64,000 bases of DNA from AP-15 sp963703665 (GTDB taxonomy: Bacteria; Pseudomonadota; Alphaproteobacteria; ATCC43930; CGMCC-115725): contig CAVPFB010000009.1 of the NCBI GenBank assembly GCA_963703665.1, positions 1 through 64,000 of the forward strand, in the 5' to 3' direction. Shown here in pieces: positions 46,124 through 54,995 of this stretch (its first letter is position 1; the number at the start of each line of letters is the position of its first letter). The position numbers were made by a program, and so were the translations under genes. The notes under the pieces were generated by a model that was not told the DNA's origin, did no database searches, and was given only the letters and a program-made list of their open reading frames with translations.

Positions 46124-47166
46124 GGCTTCGGCCCTTCGATCAACTGGAGTGACGCCAACCCGGCCATGGCAAGGGCGGTGAACGCCGGCGGCGCCGGCAA
46201 TGGCGGGCCGTTCAACAAATTCTGTGACCAGTTGCGCCACCCGCCCATGTTGCGATGGACGCCATAGGCATGGAAGGCGGCACCGACAAAGCCGATGCCG
46301 GTCAGCAGCCGCAGCCACCAGCGCGCGGCGACGGTCGCGCGCCGCGACACGGCCGTCCGAGCCAACAGCATCGCAGCGACCGGCGGCAAGGTGACCGGGA
46401 TCATCATCGCCGGGTTGTGATAGGCGCCGCGGAAATGCAGCAATGCCGCCTCGCCGGTGGTGCCGAGCAGCGCCGCTGAAATCAGCCCGGCGAGCAGCGG
46501 GCCCTTGACTAGCCCGTCATCCATTCGCACGTGCTGGCCGGCCGCCCCCAAGAGGCCGGAGAGCGACAGCGCCGCTGGCGCGCCCAGCGGAGCGGCATAG
46601 AACAGGTTCAGCCAGCAAAAGCCGCCGGGCCGCTTGGCGATGTTGTAGATGTGAAACCCGGTGCCCACGATCCCGGTCATGACCGCCACGACGTTGACGA
46701 CATCGCGGCGGACCGGCAATCCCGGCAGCCCGTCCCCGCCCTGCGCGCTGACCGCAAGCGTCAGGGCAGAGGCCACGAGCGGCGCATACATGAACTTGTT
46801 GTGAAACGAGCCGCGGTAATGTTCGAGTGCGCTGTCGGTCAGCGCCGAGGCGGCGAGCAGGGCCGCAGCACGATCGAGCCGCCGTGCCGCCGTTTGCGAT
46901 GGGCATCGGGGTTCCGAACGAGGGGACGGGCCGCTGCAGGCGGCCTTGCCCCTCTTGCCGAGGCGCCGCGCCAGCACAACCGCCGCTGCCATGGCGAACC
47001 CCGCCAGACCGATCAGCAGCGTCGTTCGGCCCACCATTGGTCCCGGCCTGCGAAACGACCCGGCATCGCGCTGCGTCGCGTCCAAACCCCCGGCATCGTC
47101 CACCGAGCCGGCCAGGGCGCCGGCGGCCGAGCCCGCCCGAACCGCGCCGCGGCCGCCTTCATCCAT
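46120..47166 (-). CDS. Polytopic membrane protein of the GMC dehydrogenase operon
   Basis: A protein of about 348 residues with several hydrophobic helices. Two internal segments resemble each other (ALEHYRGSFHNKFMYAPL and LLHFRGAYHNPAMMIPV), each followed by GTGFHIYN or GAAFHAYG, suggesting an internal duplication with conserved His residues that could bind haem. I do not know the family. Because it sits between the TPP enzyme and subunit 3 with 3-4 base overlaps, it may be the membrane electron acceptor of the dehydrogenase (inference). Confidence 0.7.
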   Translation of the reverse strand: MDEGGRGAVRAGSAAGALAGSVDDAGGLDATQRDAGSFRRPGPMVGRTTLLIGLAGFAMAAAVVLARRLGKRGKAACSGPSPRSEPRCPSQTAARRLDRAAALLAASALTDSALEHYRGSFHNKFMYAPLVASALTLAVSAQGGDGLPGLPVRRDVVNVVAVMTGIVGTGFHIYNIAKRPGGFCWLNLFYAAPLGAPAALSLSGLLGAAGQHVRMDDGLVKGPLLAGLISAALLGTTGEAALLHFRGAYHNPAMMIPVTLPPVAAMLLARTAVSRRATVAARWWLRLLTGIGFVGAAFHAYGVHRNMGGWRNWSQNLLNGPPLPAPPAFTALAMAGLASLQLIEGPKP

Positions 47167-48953
47167 CAACCTTTCCCCGGCAATACCGAGGCCAGCACCT
47201 CGCGCGCGGCGCCCATGATGATGCCGCCCTCTCTCGGGTCACCCTTGACCAGGGTCTCCATGAATGCCTTCGCCTCTTTGAGCGTGATGTGCGGCGGCAG
47301 CGGCGGCACGTCGGGATCGGTTTTGAATTCGACGACGACCGGGCGGTCGGCGGAGAACGCCTCTTCCCAGGCCGAGCCGACCCGGTCCGGGTCGTCGACA
47401 TAAATGCCCTTCAGCCCGATCAGCTCGGCGAATTTGTGATAGGGGACGTTGGGGATGTCCTGCGAGGCTTCAAATTTGGGATTTCCCTCCATTACCCGCA
47501 TTTCCCAGGTCACCTGGTTCAAATCCTCGTTGTTGAAGACGGCGCAGATCCAATGCGGGCTCTCCCATTTCCGCCAATACTTGGCGACCGTGATCAGCTC
47601 GGCCATGTTGTTCATCTGCATCGCCCCGTCGCCGACCAGTGCTATGACCGGGCGGCCAGGATGGGTAAACTTGGCAGCGATCGCGTAAGGCACCCCCGCA
47701 CCCATCGAGGCGAGCCCGCCCGACAGCGAGCACATCATGCCGCGCCGGATCTTCAGGTCGCGCGCGTACCAGTTGGCGCAAGAGCCCGAATCGCTGGTCA
47801 CGATCGCGCGCTCGGGCAGGCGGGGCGAAAGCTCAGAGGCGACGCGCTGCGGGTTGATCGGATGGGCCGGCTGCTTGGCACGGTCATCCAAGGTCTTCCA
47901 CCAATCGCGCGTCCAGCCTTCGATCCGGTCGCGCCATTTGTGGTCGGATTTTTCGTTGAGCAATGGCAGCAATGCCCGCAGGGTCTCGGCGCTGTCGCCG
48001 ACCAGGTTGACCTCCATCGGAAAGCGCAAGCTCAGCATGTCGGGCGCCAAATCGATCTGAACGCCACGCGCCGCGCCTTCCTTGGGCAGGAATTCCGAAT
48101 AGGGAAAGCCGGAGCCGATCATCAGCAACGTGTCGCATTCGGTCATCAGGTCCCAGCTCGGCTTGGTGCCGAGCAGCCCGATCGAGCCGGTGACCCAGGG
48201 GAGATCGTCGGGCAGCGCGGCCTTGCCCAACAGCGCCTTGGCGACGCCGGCGCCGAGCTTGTCGGCCACCGCGATCACCTCGTCGGTCGCGTGCAGCGCC
48301 CCGGCGCCGACCAGGATCGCGACCTTTTTCCCGGCGTTGAGCACATCGGCCGCGCGTTTGAGCTCGCGTTCGTAGGGGACGGTCTTCGGCCGGTCGTAGC
48401 CGACGCCAGAATGGAGGGTGTTGTGCGCGCGCGGCGGATCTTCGTAGGGCAGATCCTGGAGGTCGTTCGGCAATATCAGTGCGGTTACGCGGCGTTCGCC
48501 GACCGCGATGCGCACCGACCGGTCGACCAGATGACGAACCTGCGCCGGGACCATCGCGGTCTGCACCATCGCGCCGGCCACATCCTTGTACAGGGCAGGG
48601 AGATCGACTTCCTGCTGATAGTGGCCGCCGATCGCGCTGCGCGCCGATTGCCCGACGATCGCCAACACCGGCATGTGGTCGAGTCGGGCATCGTAAAGCC
48701 CGGTGACCAGATGGGACGCGCCCGGGCCCGAAGTGGCGACACAGACGCCCAATTCGCCAGTGAACTTCGCGTGCGCCGAGGCCATGAAGGCGGCCATCTC
48801 CTCGTGCCGCACCTGAACGAACTCGATCTTTCCTTTGGCCCGCTGCAATGCGCCGAAGAACCCGTTGATGCCGTCGCCGGGAAACCCGTAGATCCGCCGA
48901 ACCCCCCATTGATGCAGGCGTTCGACAATAAAGTCGCCGACGGTTTTCGCCAT
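47166..48953 (-). CDS. Thiamine-pyrophosphate enzyme, pyruvate oxidase/acetolactate synthase-like
   Basis: An intact 595-residue TPP enzyme. It has the catalytic Glu in VRHEEMAAFMA, TSGPGASH, the middle domain, and the complete Mg/TPP motif GDGAMQMNNMAELITVAKYW...NNEDLNQV. Unlike the enzyme at 1-1647, all canonical residues are present. The closest pattern is the pyruvate-oxidase-like 'thiamine pyrophosphate-requiring protein' group. It heads a four-gene operon with the GMC dehydrogenase. The metabolic link is not clear. Confidence 0.85.
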   Translation of the reverse strand: MAKTVGDFIVERLHQWGVRRIYGFPGDGINGFFGALQRAKGKIEFVQVRHEEMAAFMASAHAKFTGELGVCVATSGPGASHLVTGLYDARLDHMPVLAIVGQSARSAIGGHYQQEVDLPALYKDVAGAMVQTAMVPAQVRHLVDRSVRIAVGERRVTALILPNDLQDLPYEDPPRAHNTLHSGVGYDRPKTVPYERELKRAADVLNAGKKVAILVGAGALHATDEVIAVADKLGAGVAKALLGKAALPDDLPWVTGSIGLLGTKPSWDLMTECDTLLMIGSGFPYSEFLPKEGAARGVQIDLAPDMLSLRFPMEVNLVGDSAETLRALLPLLNEKSDHKWRDRIEGWTRDWWKTLDDRAKQPAHPINPQRVASELSPRLPERAIVTSDSGSCANWYARDLKIRRGMMCSLSGGLASMGAGVPYAIAAKFTHPGRPVIALVGDGAMQMNNMAELITVAKYWRKWESPHWICAVFNNEDLNQVTWEMRVMEGNPKFEASQDIPNVPYHKFAELIGLKGIYVDDPDRVGSAWEEAFSADRPVVVEFKTDPDVPPLPPHITLKEAKAFMETLVKGDPREGGIIMGAAREVLASVLPGKG

Positions 48954-49162
48954 AATGACTGTCCTCTCGACCGGGGTTTACGGCAGCGGCCAGAGCGTGC
49001 GCTGGACCAAAGCGCACGAAGCCCCGCTGGTGCTGCCTTAATAACCGCGACACGAGACCGACAGTTCCTGGCGCCGGCCGGGGCGGCTGGCCTGCCCGGT
49101 GCTCCTCGACAGGCCGGAGCAAGCCGGTGACAATGAGCCGCGCAGGATCAGCGGGAGCGAGC

Positions 49163-49912
49163 ATGAACATCGATCTGACCGGGAAACGAGCGGTGGTGAC
49201 CGGCGGTAGCCGGGGGATCGGCCGGGCGATCGCGCTGGCTTTCGCCGAGGCCGGCGCCGGGGTGTCGATCTGCGCCCGCGGCGCCGTGGCGCTCGCCGCG
49301 GCGCAGGCCGAGATCGCGCGGCACGGTCGGGCTGCGCACGCCGCCGCTTGCGATCTCGGCGAGGAGGTGGCAGTCGCCGGCTACATCGCCGAGGCGGCGG
49401 ATGCGCTCGGTGGGATCGACATCCTGGTCAACAACGCCTCGGGATTCGGCGCCAGCGACGACGAAGCCGGGTGGGCGAAGAGCATCTCGGTCGATCTGTT
49501 GGCGACGGTGCGGGCCACGCGGGCGGCGTTGCCGTGGCTCGAAAAATCAAAAGCGGGCGCCATCGTTAACATCTCGTCGATTTCCGGCTTTGGTGCCTCC
49601 GCCCGCACCCCGCCCTATGGTGCGGTCAAGGCGGCGATCCTCGAATACACCCAGACGAGTGCGGCGCAATTCGCCCGCAAGGGCATCCGCGTCAACTGCG
49701 TCGCGCCGGGCTCGATCGAGTTTCCCGGCGGCACCTGGGCGCGGGCGAAGAACAGCAACCCGAACCTTTACGGCGCGATCCTGCGCAGCATCCCGTTCGG
49801 GCGGCTGGGCCGGCCGGAGGAAGTCGCGCGGGTGGTGCTGTTCCTGTGCTCGCCGCTGGCCGGCTGGGTCACCGGCCAGAACATCGCCGTCGATGGCGGA
49901 CAGATGTTGTAA
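49163..49912 (+). CDS. Short-chain dehydrogenase/reductase
   Basis: ATG 49163 (GGGAGCGAGC upstream) gives 249 residues with TGGSRGIGRA, NNASG, catalytic SSISGFGASARTPPYGAVKAA (Ser, Y-x3-K) and the C-terminal GQNIAVDGGQML typical of FabG-like SDRs. NAD(P)H-dependent ketone/alcohol conversion is expected. The substrate is unknown. It is divergent from the TPP operon. Confidence 0.88.
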   Translation: MNIDLTGKRAVVTGGSRGIGRAIALAFAEAGAGVSICARGAVALAAAQAEIARHGRAAHAAACDLGEEVAVAGYIAEAADALGGIDILVNNASGFGASDDEAGWAKSISVDLLATVRATRAALPWLEKSKAGAIVNISSISGFGASARTPPYGAVKAAILEYTQTSAAQFARKGIRVNCVAPGSIEFPGGTWARAKNSNPNLYGAILRSIPFGRLGRPEEVARVVLFLCSPLAGWVTGQNIAVDGGQML

Positions 49913-49954
49913 CGCCGAGCCGGCGGCCGAACTACCGCCGTCCCAAGCCGCTGA

Positions 49955-50440
49955 TCAGCGCGCGTAGCGCAGATTGATCGCGCCGATGCCGGCGGCGACG
50001 TTGAGCCCGGTATTGCCTTCGATGCTGACCGGCTGCAGCGAGATGGTCCGGTTCGAGCCGCCGATCAGCACATTGGCGCCGGCCCCGACCCCGACCGTGG
50101 CGCTGCCGGTCGCGCCGACATAACTGCCGGCGAGCGCGCCCGGCCCGATATGGGCGGTCGGTGCGAACACCGCCCAGACCAGCACGCCGCCTTGGGTATA
50201 GCCGATATCGACCCCGAATTTAGAGATGCTGCCGGCGTAATGGTCGTATCGGCCGGGAGCGCCCGAAAATACGCAACGCAGCGCCTTCGACGAGCCGAAG
50301 ACAAATCCCCATCCGGCGGCGACGTTGCAGCTCAAGGTTCCAACCCGAACGCCGGCCTGCGCCAGCGCCGGCGTCCCCTGCGCCGAGATGCCGGCCGCCA
50401 ATCCGATCGCGCCGAGCGCCAAACCAACTTTTTTGAACAT
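49955..50440 (-). CDS. DUF992 secreted protein
   Basis: ATG 50440 opens a signal peptide (MFKKVGLALGAIGLAAGIS...ALA) followed by VRVGTLSCNVAAGWGFVFGSSKALRCVF, the DUF992 signature, and a Gly-rich beta region. 161 residues. Common in Hyphomicrobiales/Rhodospirillales, function unknown. Convergent with the SDR gene. Confidence 0.85.
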   Translation of the reverse strand: MFKKVGLALGAIGLAAGISAQGTPALAQAGVRVGTLSCNVAAGWGFVFGSSKALRCVFSGAPGRYDHYAGSISKFGVDIGYTQGGVLVWAVFAPTAHIGPGALAGSYVGATGSATVGVGAGANVLIGGSNRTISLQPVSIEGNTGLNVAAGIGAINLRYAR

Positions 50441-50549
50441 TCCGCTGACCCCCAATTCGCGGGACAATCCCCGCCGCGCGGATCATGCCCGCTTCCGCGC
50501 CGGTTGGCTATAGCCAGAGCGCCGCATCATTAGAGGCGATTTTTGGCTG

Positions 50550-51641
50550 TTATTGGGCTGCTAGTGGATTGAATCTGAACACTTGGTACCCTCGGTTTGC
50601 CGCGGCGATGATGGTATCTGGATCAGCGGTCCAAATGAACGGCTTTGGGCTTTGGTTGTGGTCTGTCAGGAAGCGGTTGATCGCGGCTTGCAGGTCGACG
50701 AGCGAATGAAAGACGCCGCGCTGCAGGCGTCGCCGTGTCAGCCTGGCAAAGAAGCCTTCGACGGCATTGAGCCACGACGCCGAGGTCGGGGTGAAATGGA
50801 AGGTCCAGCGCGGGTGACGAGCTAGCCAGGCTCTGACTTTGGGGTGCTTGTGGCTGGCGTAATTGTCGAGGATCACATGCACGATCTTGCCAGCCGGAAT
50901 GTCGCGCTCGAGGCGGTTGAGGAAGCGCACAAACTCCTGGTGCCGGTGGCGCTGCATGCATTGCCCGGTGACGCTGCCATCGAGAACGTTCAAGGCGGCA
51001 AACAGCGTCGTCGTGCCGTTGCGGATATAGTCGTGCGTCATCGTCCCGGCCCGACCCCGCTTCATCGGAAGGCCGGGCTGGGTGCGATCGAGTGCTTGGA
51101 TCTGGCTTTTCTCATCGACCGAGAGCACCACCGCGTGCGCCGGCGGATCGACGTAAAGCCCGACGACATCGCGAACTTTGGTAGTGAACTGCGGGTCGCG
51201 GCTGAGCTTGAAGGTCCTCAGCCGATGCGGCGCCAGGCCATGGGCATGCCAGATCTTCTGTACCGTGCTGATCGCCAGCCCCATGGCGACGGCCATCGCC
51301 CGACTGGTCCAGTGCGTGGTCTCGCCCGGTGGGTCGTCGAGCGTGCGCTCGATCAACCGCGCCACGACCGGGTCGGGTACCGGCGCCTTGCCGGGCTTGC
51401 GGCTCTTGTCGCGCAACAGCCCATCCACCCCTGCTTCCATGAAGCGGCGCTGCCAGCGCCACACGCAGGGCTTGGACACGCCGGCCCGGCGCATCACCTC
51501 GGCCGTGCCGCAGCCCTCGGCCGTGGCCAGGATGATCCGCGCCCGCCACACATGCTTCTGGGCACTGTTGCCATCCCCGGCGACTGCCTCCAGCCGCTCC
51601 CGATCCCCCGGCCCGAGCCGGACCTCGACATCGCTTCGCAT
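50550..51641 (-). CDS. IS630 family transposase
   Basis: A 363-residue intact transposase. The N-terminal helix-turn-helix (GCGTAEVMRRAGVSKPCVWRWQ) is followed by the DDE domain: VLSVDEKSQIQALDRTQPG (first Asp), VHVILDNYASHKHP (second Asp) and SWLNAVEGFFARLTRR (Glu). The last few codons lie beyond the left inverted repeat, so the stop is supplied by flanking DNA. Confidence 0.93.
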   Translation of the reverse strand: MRSDVEVRLGPGDRERLEAVAGDGNSAQKHVWRARIILATAEGCGTAEVMRRAGVSKPCVWRWQRRFMEAGVDGLLRDKSRKPGKAPVPDPVVARLIERTLDDPPGETTHWTSRAMAVAMGLAISTVQKIWHAHGLAPHRLRTFKLSRDPQFTTKVRDVVGLYVDPPAHAVVLSVDEKSQIQALDRTQPGLPMKRGRAGTMTHDYIRNGTTTLFAALNVLDGSVTGQCMQRHRHQEFVRFLNRLERDIPAGKIVHVILDNYASHKHPKVRAWLARHPRWTFHFTPTSASWLNAVEGFFARLTRRRLQRGVFHSLVDLQAAINRFLTDHNQSPKPFIWTADPDTIIAAANRGYQVFRFNPLAAQ

Positions 51642-51700
51642 CCCACATCACGGCACGGAAACGACCCAAAGGGAATCTTCTGTATCGTTCAAACCACTAG
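50561..51700 (-). mobile_element. IS630-family insertion sequence
   Basis: Terminal inverted repeats CTAGTGGATTGAA (left, 50561) and CTAGTGGTTTGAA (read from the right end, 51700) differ at one position. Each end includes a TA, matching the TA target duplication of IS630/Tc1-type elements. The single transposase gene fills the element. No second copy exists in this window. Confidence 0.85.
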
Positions 51701-52131
51701 CGGCGCCCTGCATCGCGCGGCGACGATCGAGCGGCGATGGGCCGTGGCATTGTCCGGTTAGCCAAACGCCACTGCCAAAGGGCCAATGCTGGGGTTACGC
51801 ATAATTCCATGACCAGTCCGAACAGCATCGGCGCATCCGGGTATCCCCGCACCAACAGCGACAGCAGCCTGCTGAAGCCGCCGACCGCGACAATTCCGGT
51901 CAGCATCCTGAAGCGGGCGCCAAGACGTTCGATCCGCGGAACGGTGCTGGCGAACGCGCAGCCGATGCCGAGCAGCAATCCCGACAGATAGCGGTAATGG
52001 CTGTCGGCCGCGGCAGGCGCAAAATCCACATGCACCATCGCCGGACCGAGCAGCACTCCCATAGCCCCGGCCGCGATCGGGATCAGTGAGGCGCCGGCGA
52101 CAACGACTTGAAGAAGTCGTCTTTCGTTCAT
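51697..52131 (-). CDS. DUF4345-like membrane protein, 3' end altered by IS630
   Basis: About 144 residues with four hydrophobic helices (LLQVVVAGASLIPIAAGAMG, YLSGLLLGIGCAFASTVPRI, LTGIVAVGGFSRLLSLLVRG, FGLVMELCVTPALALWQW), the DUF4345 pattern with HYRYLSG. The reading frame ends at a TAG inside the IS630 terminal repeat. The last residues (PIAARSSPRDAGRR) are probably non-native, but all four helices are kept, so function may survive. Confidence 0.7.
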   Translation of the reverse strand: MNERRLLQVVVAGASLIPIAAGAMGVLLGPAMVHVDFAPAAADSHYRYLSGLLLGIGCAFASTVPRIERLGARFRMLTGIVAVGGFSRLLSLLVRGYPDAPMLFGLVMELCVTPALALWQWRLANRTMPRPIAARSSPRDAGRR

Positions 52132-52170
52132 CGGCAACGGAGCTCGACGCCTCGATGCGCAGCCTGTGTC

Positions 52171-52953
52171 CTAAAGCGCCGATCTGCGGCTGGAGCCACC
52201 GCCGTCGATCGTGACGATCGACCCGGTGGTGTAGGCGGATCGGTCGGAGGCGAGGAAGGCGGCCATCCAGGCGATCTCTTCGGGCTTGGCGGCGCGGCCG
52301 AAGGCCAGCGGCTTCATCAGCTCGGTCCAGCGCTCGGCGTCGCCGAAGCGGTCCTGGGCGCGAGTGCGCATCAGGGTCACGAGCCGCTCGGTCATGACCG
52401 GGCCGGGGTTGACGCCGAGGACCCGCAGCCCGTCGCGCGGCGCCGTGCCGCCCATCGCGCGGGTGAACGCCATCAACGAGGCGTTGCCCGACGATCCCGC
52501 GATGTAGTCGAAATCGGGGTTCTCGCCGGCCGCACCGAGGATGTTGACGATGACCCCCGTTCTGCGCCCGCGCATCAGCGCGTAGAAGCGCCGGGTCATG
52601 TTGACATAGCCGAACACCTTCAGGTCCCAAGCCGCGCGCCAGCGCGCCTCGTCGACCGCGTCGAGATTGCCGCCGGGGATGGCGCCGGCATTGTTGACCA
52701 GGATCTCGGTGTCGCAGCATTCGGCGGCGAGATTGTCGACGTTGCGGCTGTCCGAGAGATCGAGCGGAAACACCCGCACCGCGACGTTGTGCTTGGCGGT
52801 GATCGCCGCCCGCGCCGTTTCGAGATCGCCCGCGGTGCGCGACACCAATGCCACATCGCAGCCCTCCTCGGCCAGGATTTCGGCGCAGGCCCGCCCGATC
52901 CCTTTCGACGCGCCGGTGATCAGCGCCTTCTTCCCGCGCAACCCGAGGTCCAT
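52171..52953 (-). CDS. SDR-family protein lacking the catalytic Tyr-Lys pair
   Basis: A 260-residue Rossmann protein: ITGASKGIGRACAEILAEEG, NNAGAIPGG, and C-terminal SIVTIDGGGSS. At the active site, where SDRs have Y-x3-K-A-A-L, the sequence is GSSGNASLMAFTRAMGG, so Tyr aligns with Gly and Lys with Asn. It could bind NAD(P) without classical catalysis, or belong to an atypical SDR subgroup. Confidence 0.8.
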   Translation of the reverse strand: MDLGLRGKKALITGASKGIGRACAEILAEEGCDVALVSRTAGDLETARAAITAKHNVAVRVFPLDLSDSRNVDNLAAECCDTEILVNNAGAIPGGNLDAVDEARWRAAWDLKVFGYVNMTRRFYALMRGRRTGVIVNILGAAGENPDFDYIAGSSGNASLMAFTRAMGGTAPRDGLRVLGVNPGPVMTERLVTLMRTRAQDRFGDAERWTELMKPLAFGRAAKPEEIAWMAAFLASDRSAYTTGSIVTIDGGGSSRRSAL

Positions 52954-52974
52954 TGCGTCCTCTCAATCAAAATT

Positions 52975-53075
52975 CACCGTGCCATTGCACGCGCAGCGAA
53001 GCAATCTCGTGCCGCTCCACCCAGCCTCATCGAGATTGCCGCGTCGCCTCCGGCTCCTCGCAATGACACCGGGTG
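52975..53075. repeat. Intergenic repeat of the CATTGC...GCAATGACA type
   Basis: CCATTGCACGCGCAGCGAAGC (first 20 bases meant) near 52983 and CTCCTCGCAATGACACC near 53056 flank AGCAATCTCG/CGAGATTG stems. It is the same family as the repeats at 43703-43791 and about 19503-19602. Confidence 0.65.
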
Positions 53076-53121
53076 CACTCGAACCACCGAGACAGCACGC
53101 CGCTCGCCCGCTGCCCGAAGG

Positions 53122-54021
53122 CTAACCGATTTTGCTCCAGGTCAATTCGTGCCTGTTGTGAAAAAGGTGACGCAGCTCGGAACCCGGAATGGCGGCAAAG
53201 CGGCGGGCCGCGGCGTGGTCGGTTTCGCCTTGGAATTTGATCGTGCAGACAAACCGGCGGCAGCTTCCGGCGGCGAGCCAGCGCTCGACCAGCGCCAACA
53301 GCCTGGCCGGATAGCACACGACATCGGAAAACAGCCAGTCGACGGGCCCGAGCGCCTGCGGGTCGAGGGCAAAGGCGCTGACGAGCCGATGCTCTATCCC
53401 CGGCAGGCGTGCGACCTCGGGGGCCAGCGGCGCCTTGTCGACGCTGATCACCCGCGCGCCCATCTGCTGCAACGCCCAGCTCCAGCCGCCGGGGCTGCTG
53501 CCGAGATCGAGGCACACCTCGCCGGGCTGCGGCCGGCAGCCGATCAGGGTCAGCGCTTCCCACAATTTCAGATAGGCGCGGCTTGGCGGCCCGGAGCGGT
53601 CCTCGACAAACCGCACTTCGCCGTTCGGGAACGGGCTCGTGCAACAGGGCGCCGCCAGCACCGTCTCCGCATCGAGCAAGGTCCACGCGCCGAGCGGCGC
53701 GCTCGGCGGCGGCGTGCCGAACACCAGCGGCTTCGCCGACACCTTTGGCAATTGCTCCTGGATCAGCATAGCGCGGCGATGCAGCACCGGGGCATAGACC
53801 GCCCAATTGCGCTGGATCGCGCGCAATTTCGTTGCTGCATCGGAGATCGACGCGGCCGCGATCTGCTGCGGGTCGAGCCAGACGTTGGCCGCCCACGCGG
53901 CCGGGCGCGCCGGCCCCGGCGCCACCAGCAACCGCCCATGCGCGCGCTCGACCGCACCCAGCTCCTTGGCGAGCTCGCCCTCGAACCCATCGGCGGCGAG
54001 ATAGGCGGCGCGGCTGGTCAC
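53122..54021 (-). CDS. RlmM-like SAM-dependent rRNA methyltransferase
   Basis: A 299-residue protein whose C-terminal half is an FtsJ-type methyltransferase: CLDLGSSPGGWSWALQQMGA (SAM motif I), VISVDKAPL, DWLFSDVVCYPARLL (catalytic Asp) and CTIKFQG (catalytic Lys). The N-terminus resembles the THUMP-like region of RlmM, the 23S rRNA C2498 2'-O-methylase. It starts at GTG 54021. Confident of the fold, moderately of the target. Confidence 0.78.
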   Translation of the reverse strand: MTSRAAYLAADGFEGELAKELGAVERAHGRLLVAPGPARPAAWAANVWLDPQQIAAASISDAATKLRAIQRNWAVYAPVLHRRAMLIQEQLPKVSAKPLVFGTPPPSAPLGAWTLLDAETVLAAPCCTSPFPNGEVRFVEDRSGPPSRAYLKLWEALTLIGCRPQPGEVCLDLGSSPGGWSWALQQMGARVISVDKAPLAPEVARLPGIEHRLVSAFALDPQALGPVDWLFSDVVCYPARLLALVERWLAAGSCRRFVCTIKFQGETDHAAARRFAAIPGSELRHLFHNRHELTWSKIG

Positions 54022-54083
54022 GATCCTCTTCGGATTATATGCCGGGGCTTGGCGAGGCCGCGGAGTTTTGTCACAGTCGCCGG

Positions 54084-54839
54084 ATGGCTCTCGATCGCGA
54101 CACCGCCGAGCTCGCCCGTCTGATCGACCAGGCGGGGCGCGCCGTCGTCTTTACCGGCGCCGGGATCAGCACCGAATCGGGCATTCCCGATTTCCGCAGC
54201 CCCGGCGGCATCTGGACCCGGATGGCGCCGATCGATTTCGCCGATTTTCTGGGTTCGGAGGAGGCGCGCCGCGAAACCTGGCGGCGCCGCTTTGCGATGG
54301 AGGAAACCTTTCGCGCCGCCGCACCCAACCGCGGCCATCGCGCCGTTGCGGCACTGGTCCGCCGCGGCAAGGCGACGGCGGTCGTCACCCAGAACATCGA
54401 CGGGCTGCATCAGGCGTCCGGGGTTCCCGCGGACCAGGTCATCGAACTGCACGGCAACACGACCTATGCCAGCTGCCTCGATTGCGCCGCGCGCTACGAG
54501 CTCTCTGCGCTGCGCCGGGCGTTCGAGCGTGACGAGGCGGCACCGGTCTGCGACCAATGCGGCGGCTTCGTCAAGACCGCGACGATCTCGTTCGGCCAGG
54601 CGATGCCGGAAGCGGCGATGCGGCGGGCCGCGACCGAGACCAACGCGGCCGATCTGTTCATCGTCGCCGGCTCCTCGCTCGTCGTCTATCCCGCTGCGGC
54701 GTTCCCCGAGCTGGCCAAACACAACGGCGCCGCCCTGGTCATCGTCAACCGCGAGCCGACCGGCCTCGACCATATCGCCGACCTCGTCCTGCACCGCCCA
54801 ATCGGCGAAACCCTCGGCGCCGCAACCGGCATCGACTGA
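54084..54839 (+). CDS. cobB: Sir2-family NAD-dependent protein deacylase
   Basis: A 251-residue sirtuin: FTGAGISTESGIPDFRSPGG (NAD binding), TQNIDGLHQASG, the catalytic His in ELHGNTTYASCLDC, a zinc site with C-x2-C twice (CLDC, CDQC) and AGSSLVVYPAAAFPE. It removes acyl groups from lysines with consumption of NAD. Short-spaced and divergent from the methyltransferase gene. Confidence 0.92.
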   Translation: MALDRDTAELARLIDQAGRAVVFTGAGISTESGIPDFRSPGGIWTRMAPIDFADFLGSEEARRETWRRRFAMEETFRAAAPNRGHRAVAALVRRGKATAVVTQNIDGLHQASGVPADQVIELHGNTTYASCLDCAARYELSALRRAFERDEAAPVCDQCGGFVKTATISFGQAMPEAAMRRAATETNAADLFIVAGSSLVVYPAAAFPELAKHNGAALVIVNREPTGLDHIADLVLHRPIGETLGAATGID

Positions 54840-54995
54840 GCCCCACCCTTCCTCCGGTCGCGCAGCCTGGAGGGGTAATCGTCGAACCTGAGCCGGTTCA
54901 CCGATCGCGAAAAATCCGGCTGGAGCGTTGGAAAATACGCTTTGGCTCTGAGTGCCGATGCCGGCACAGCGCGGGAAACAGTCTGAAATGGAAAG

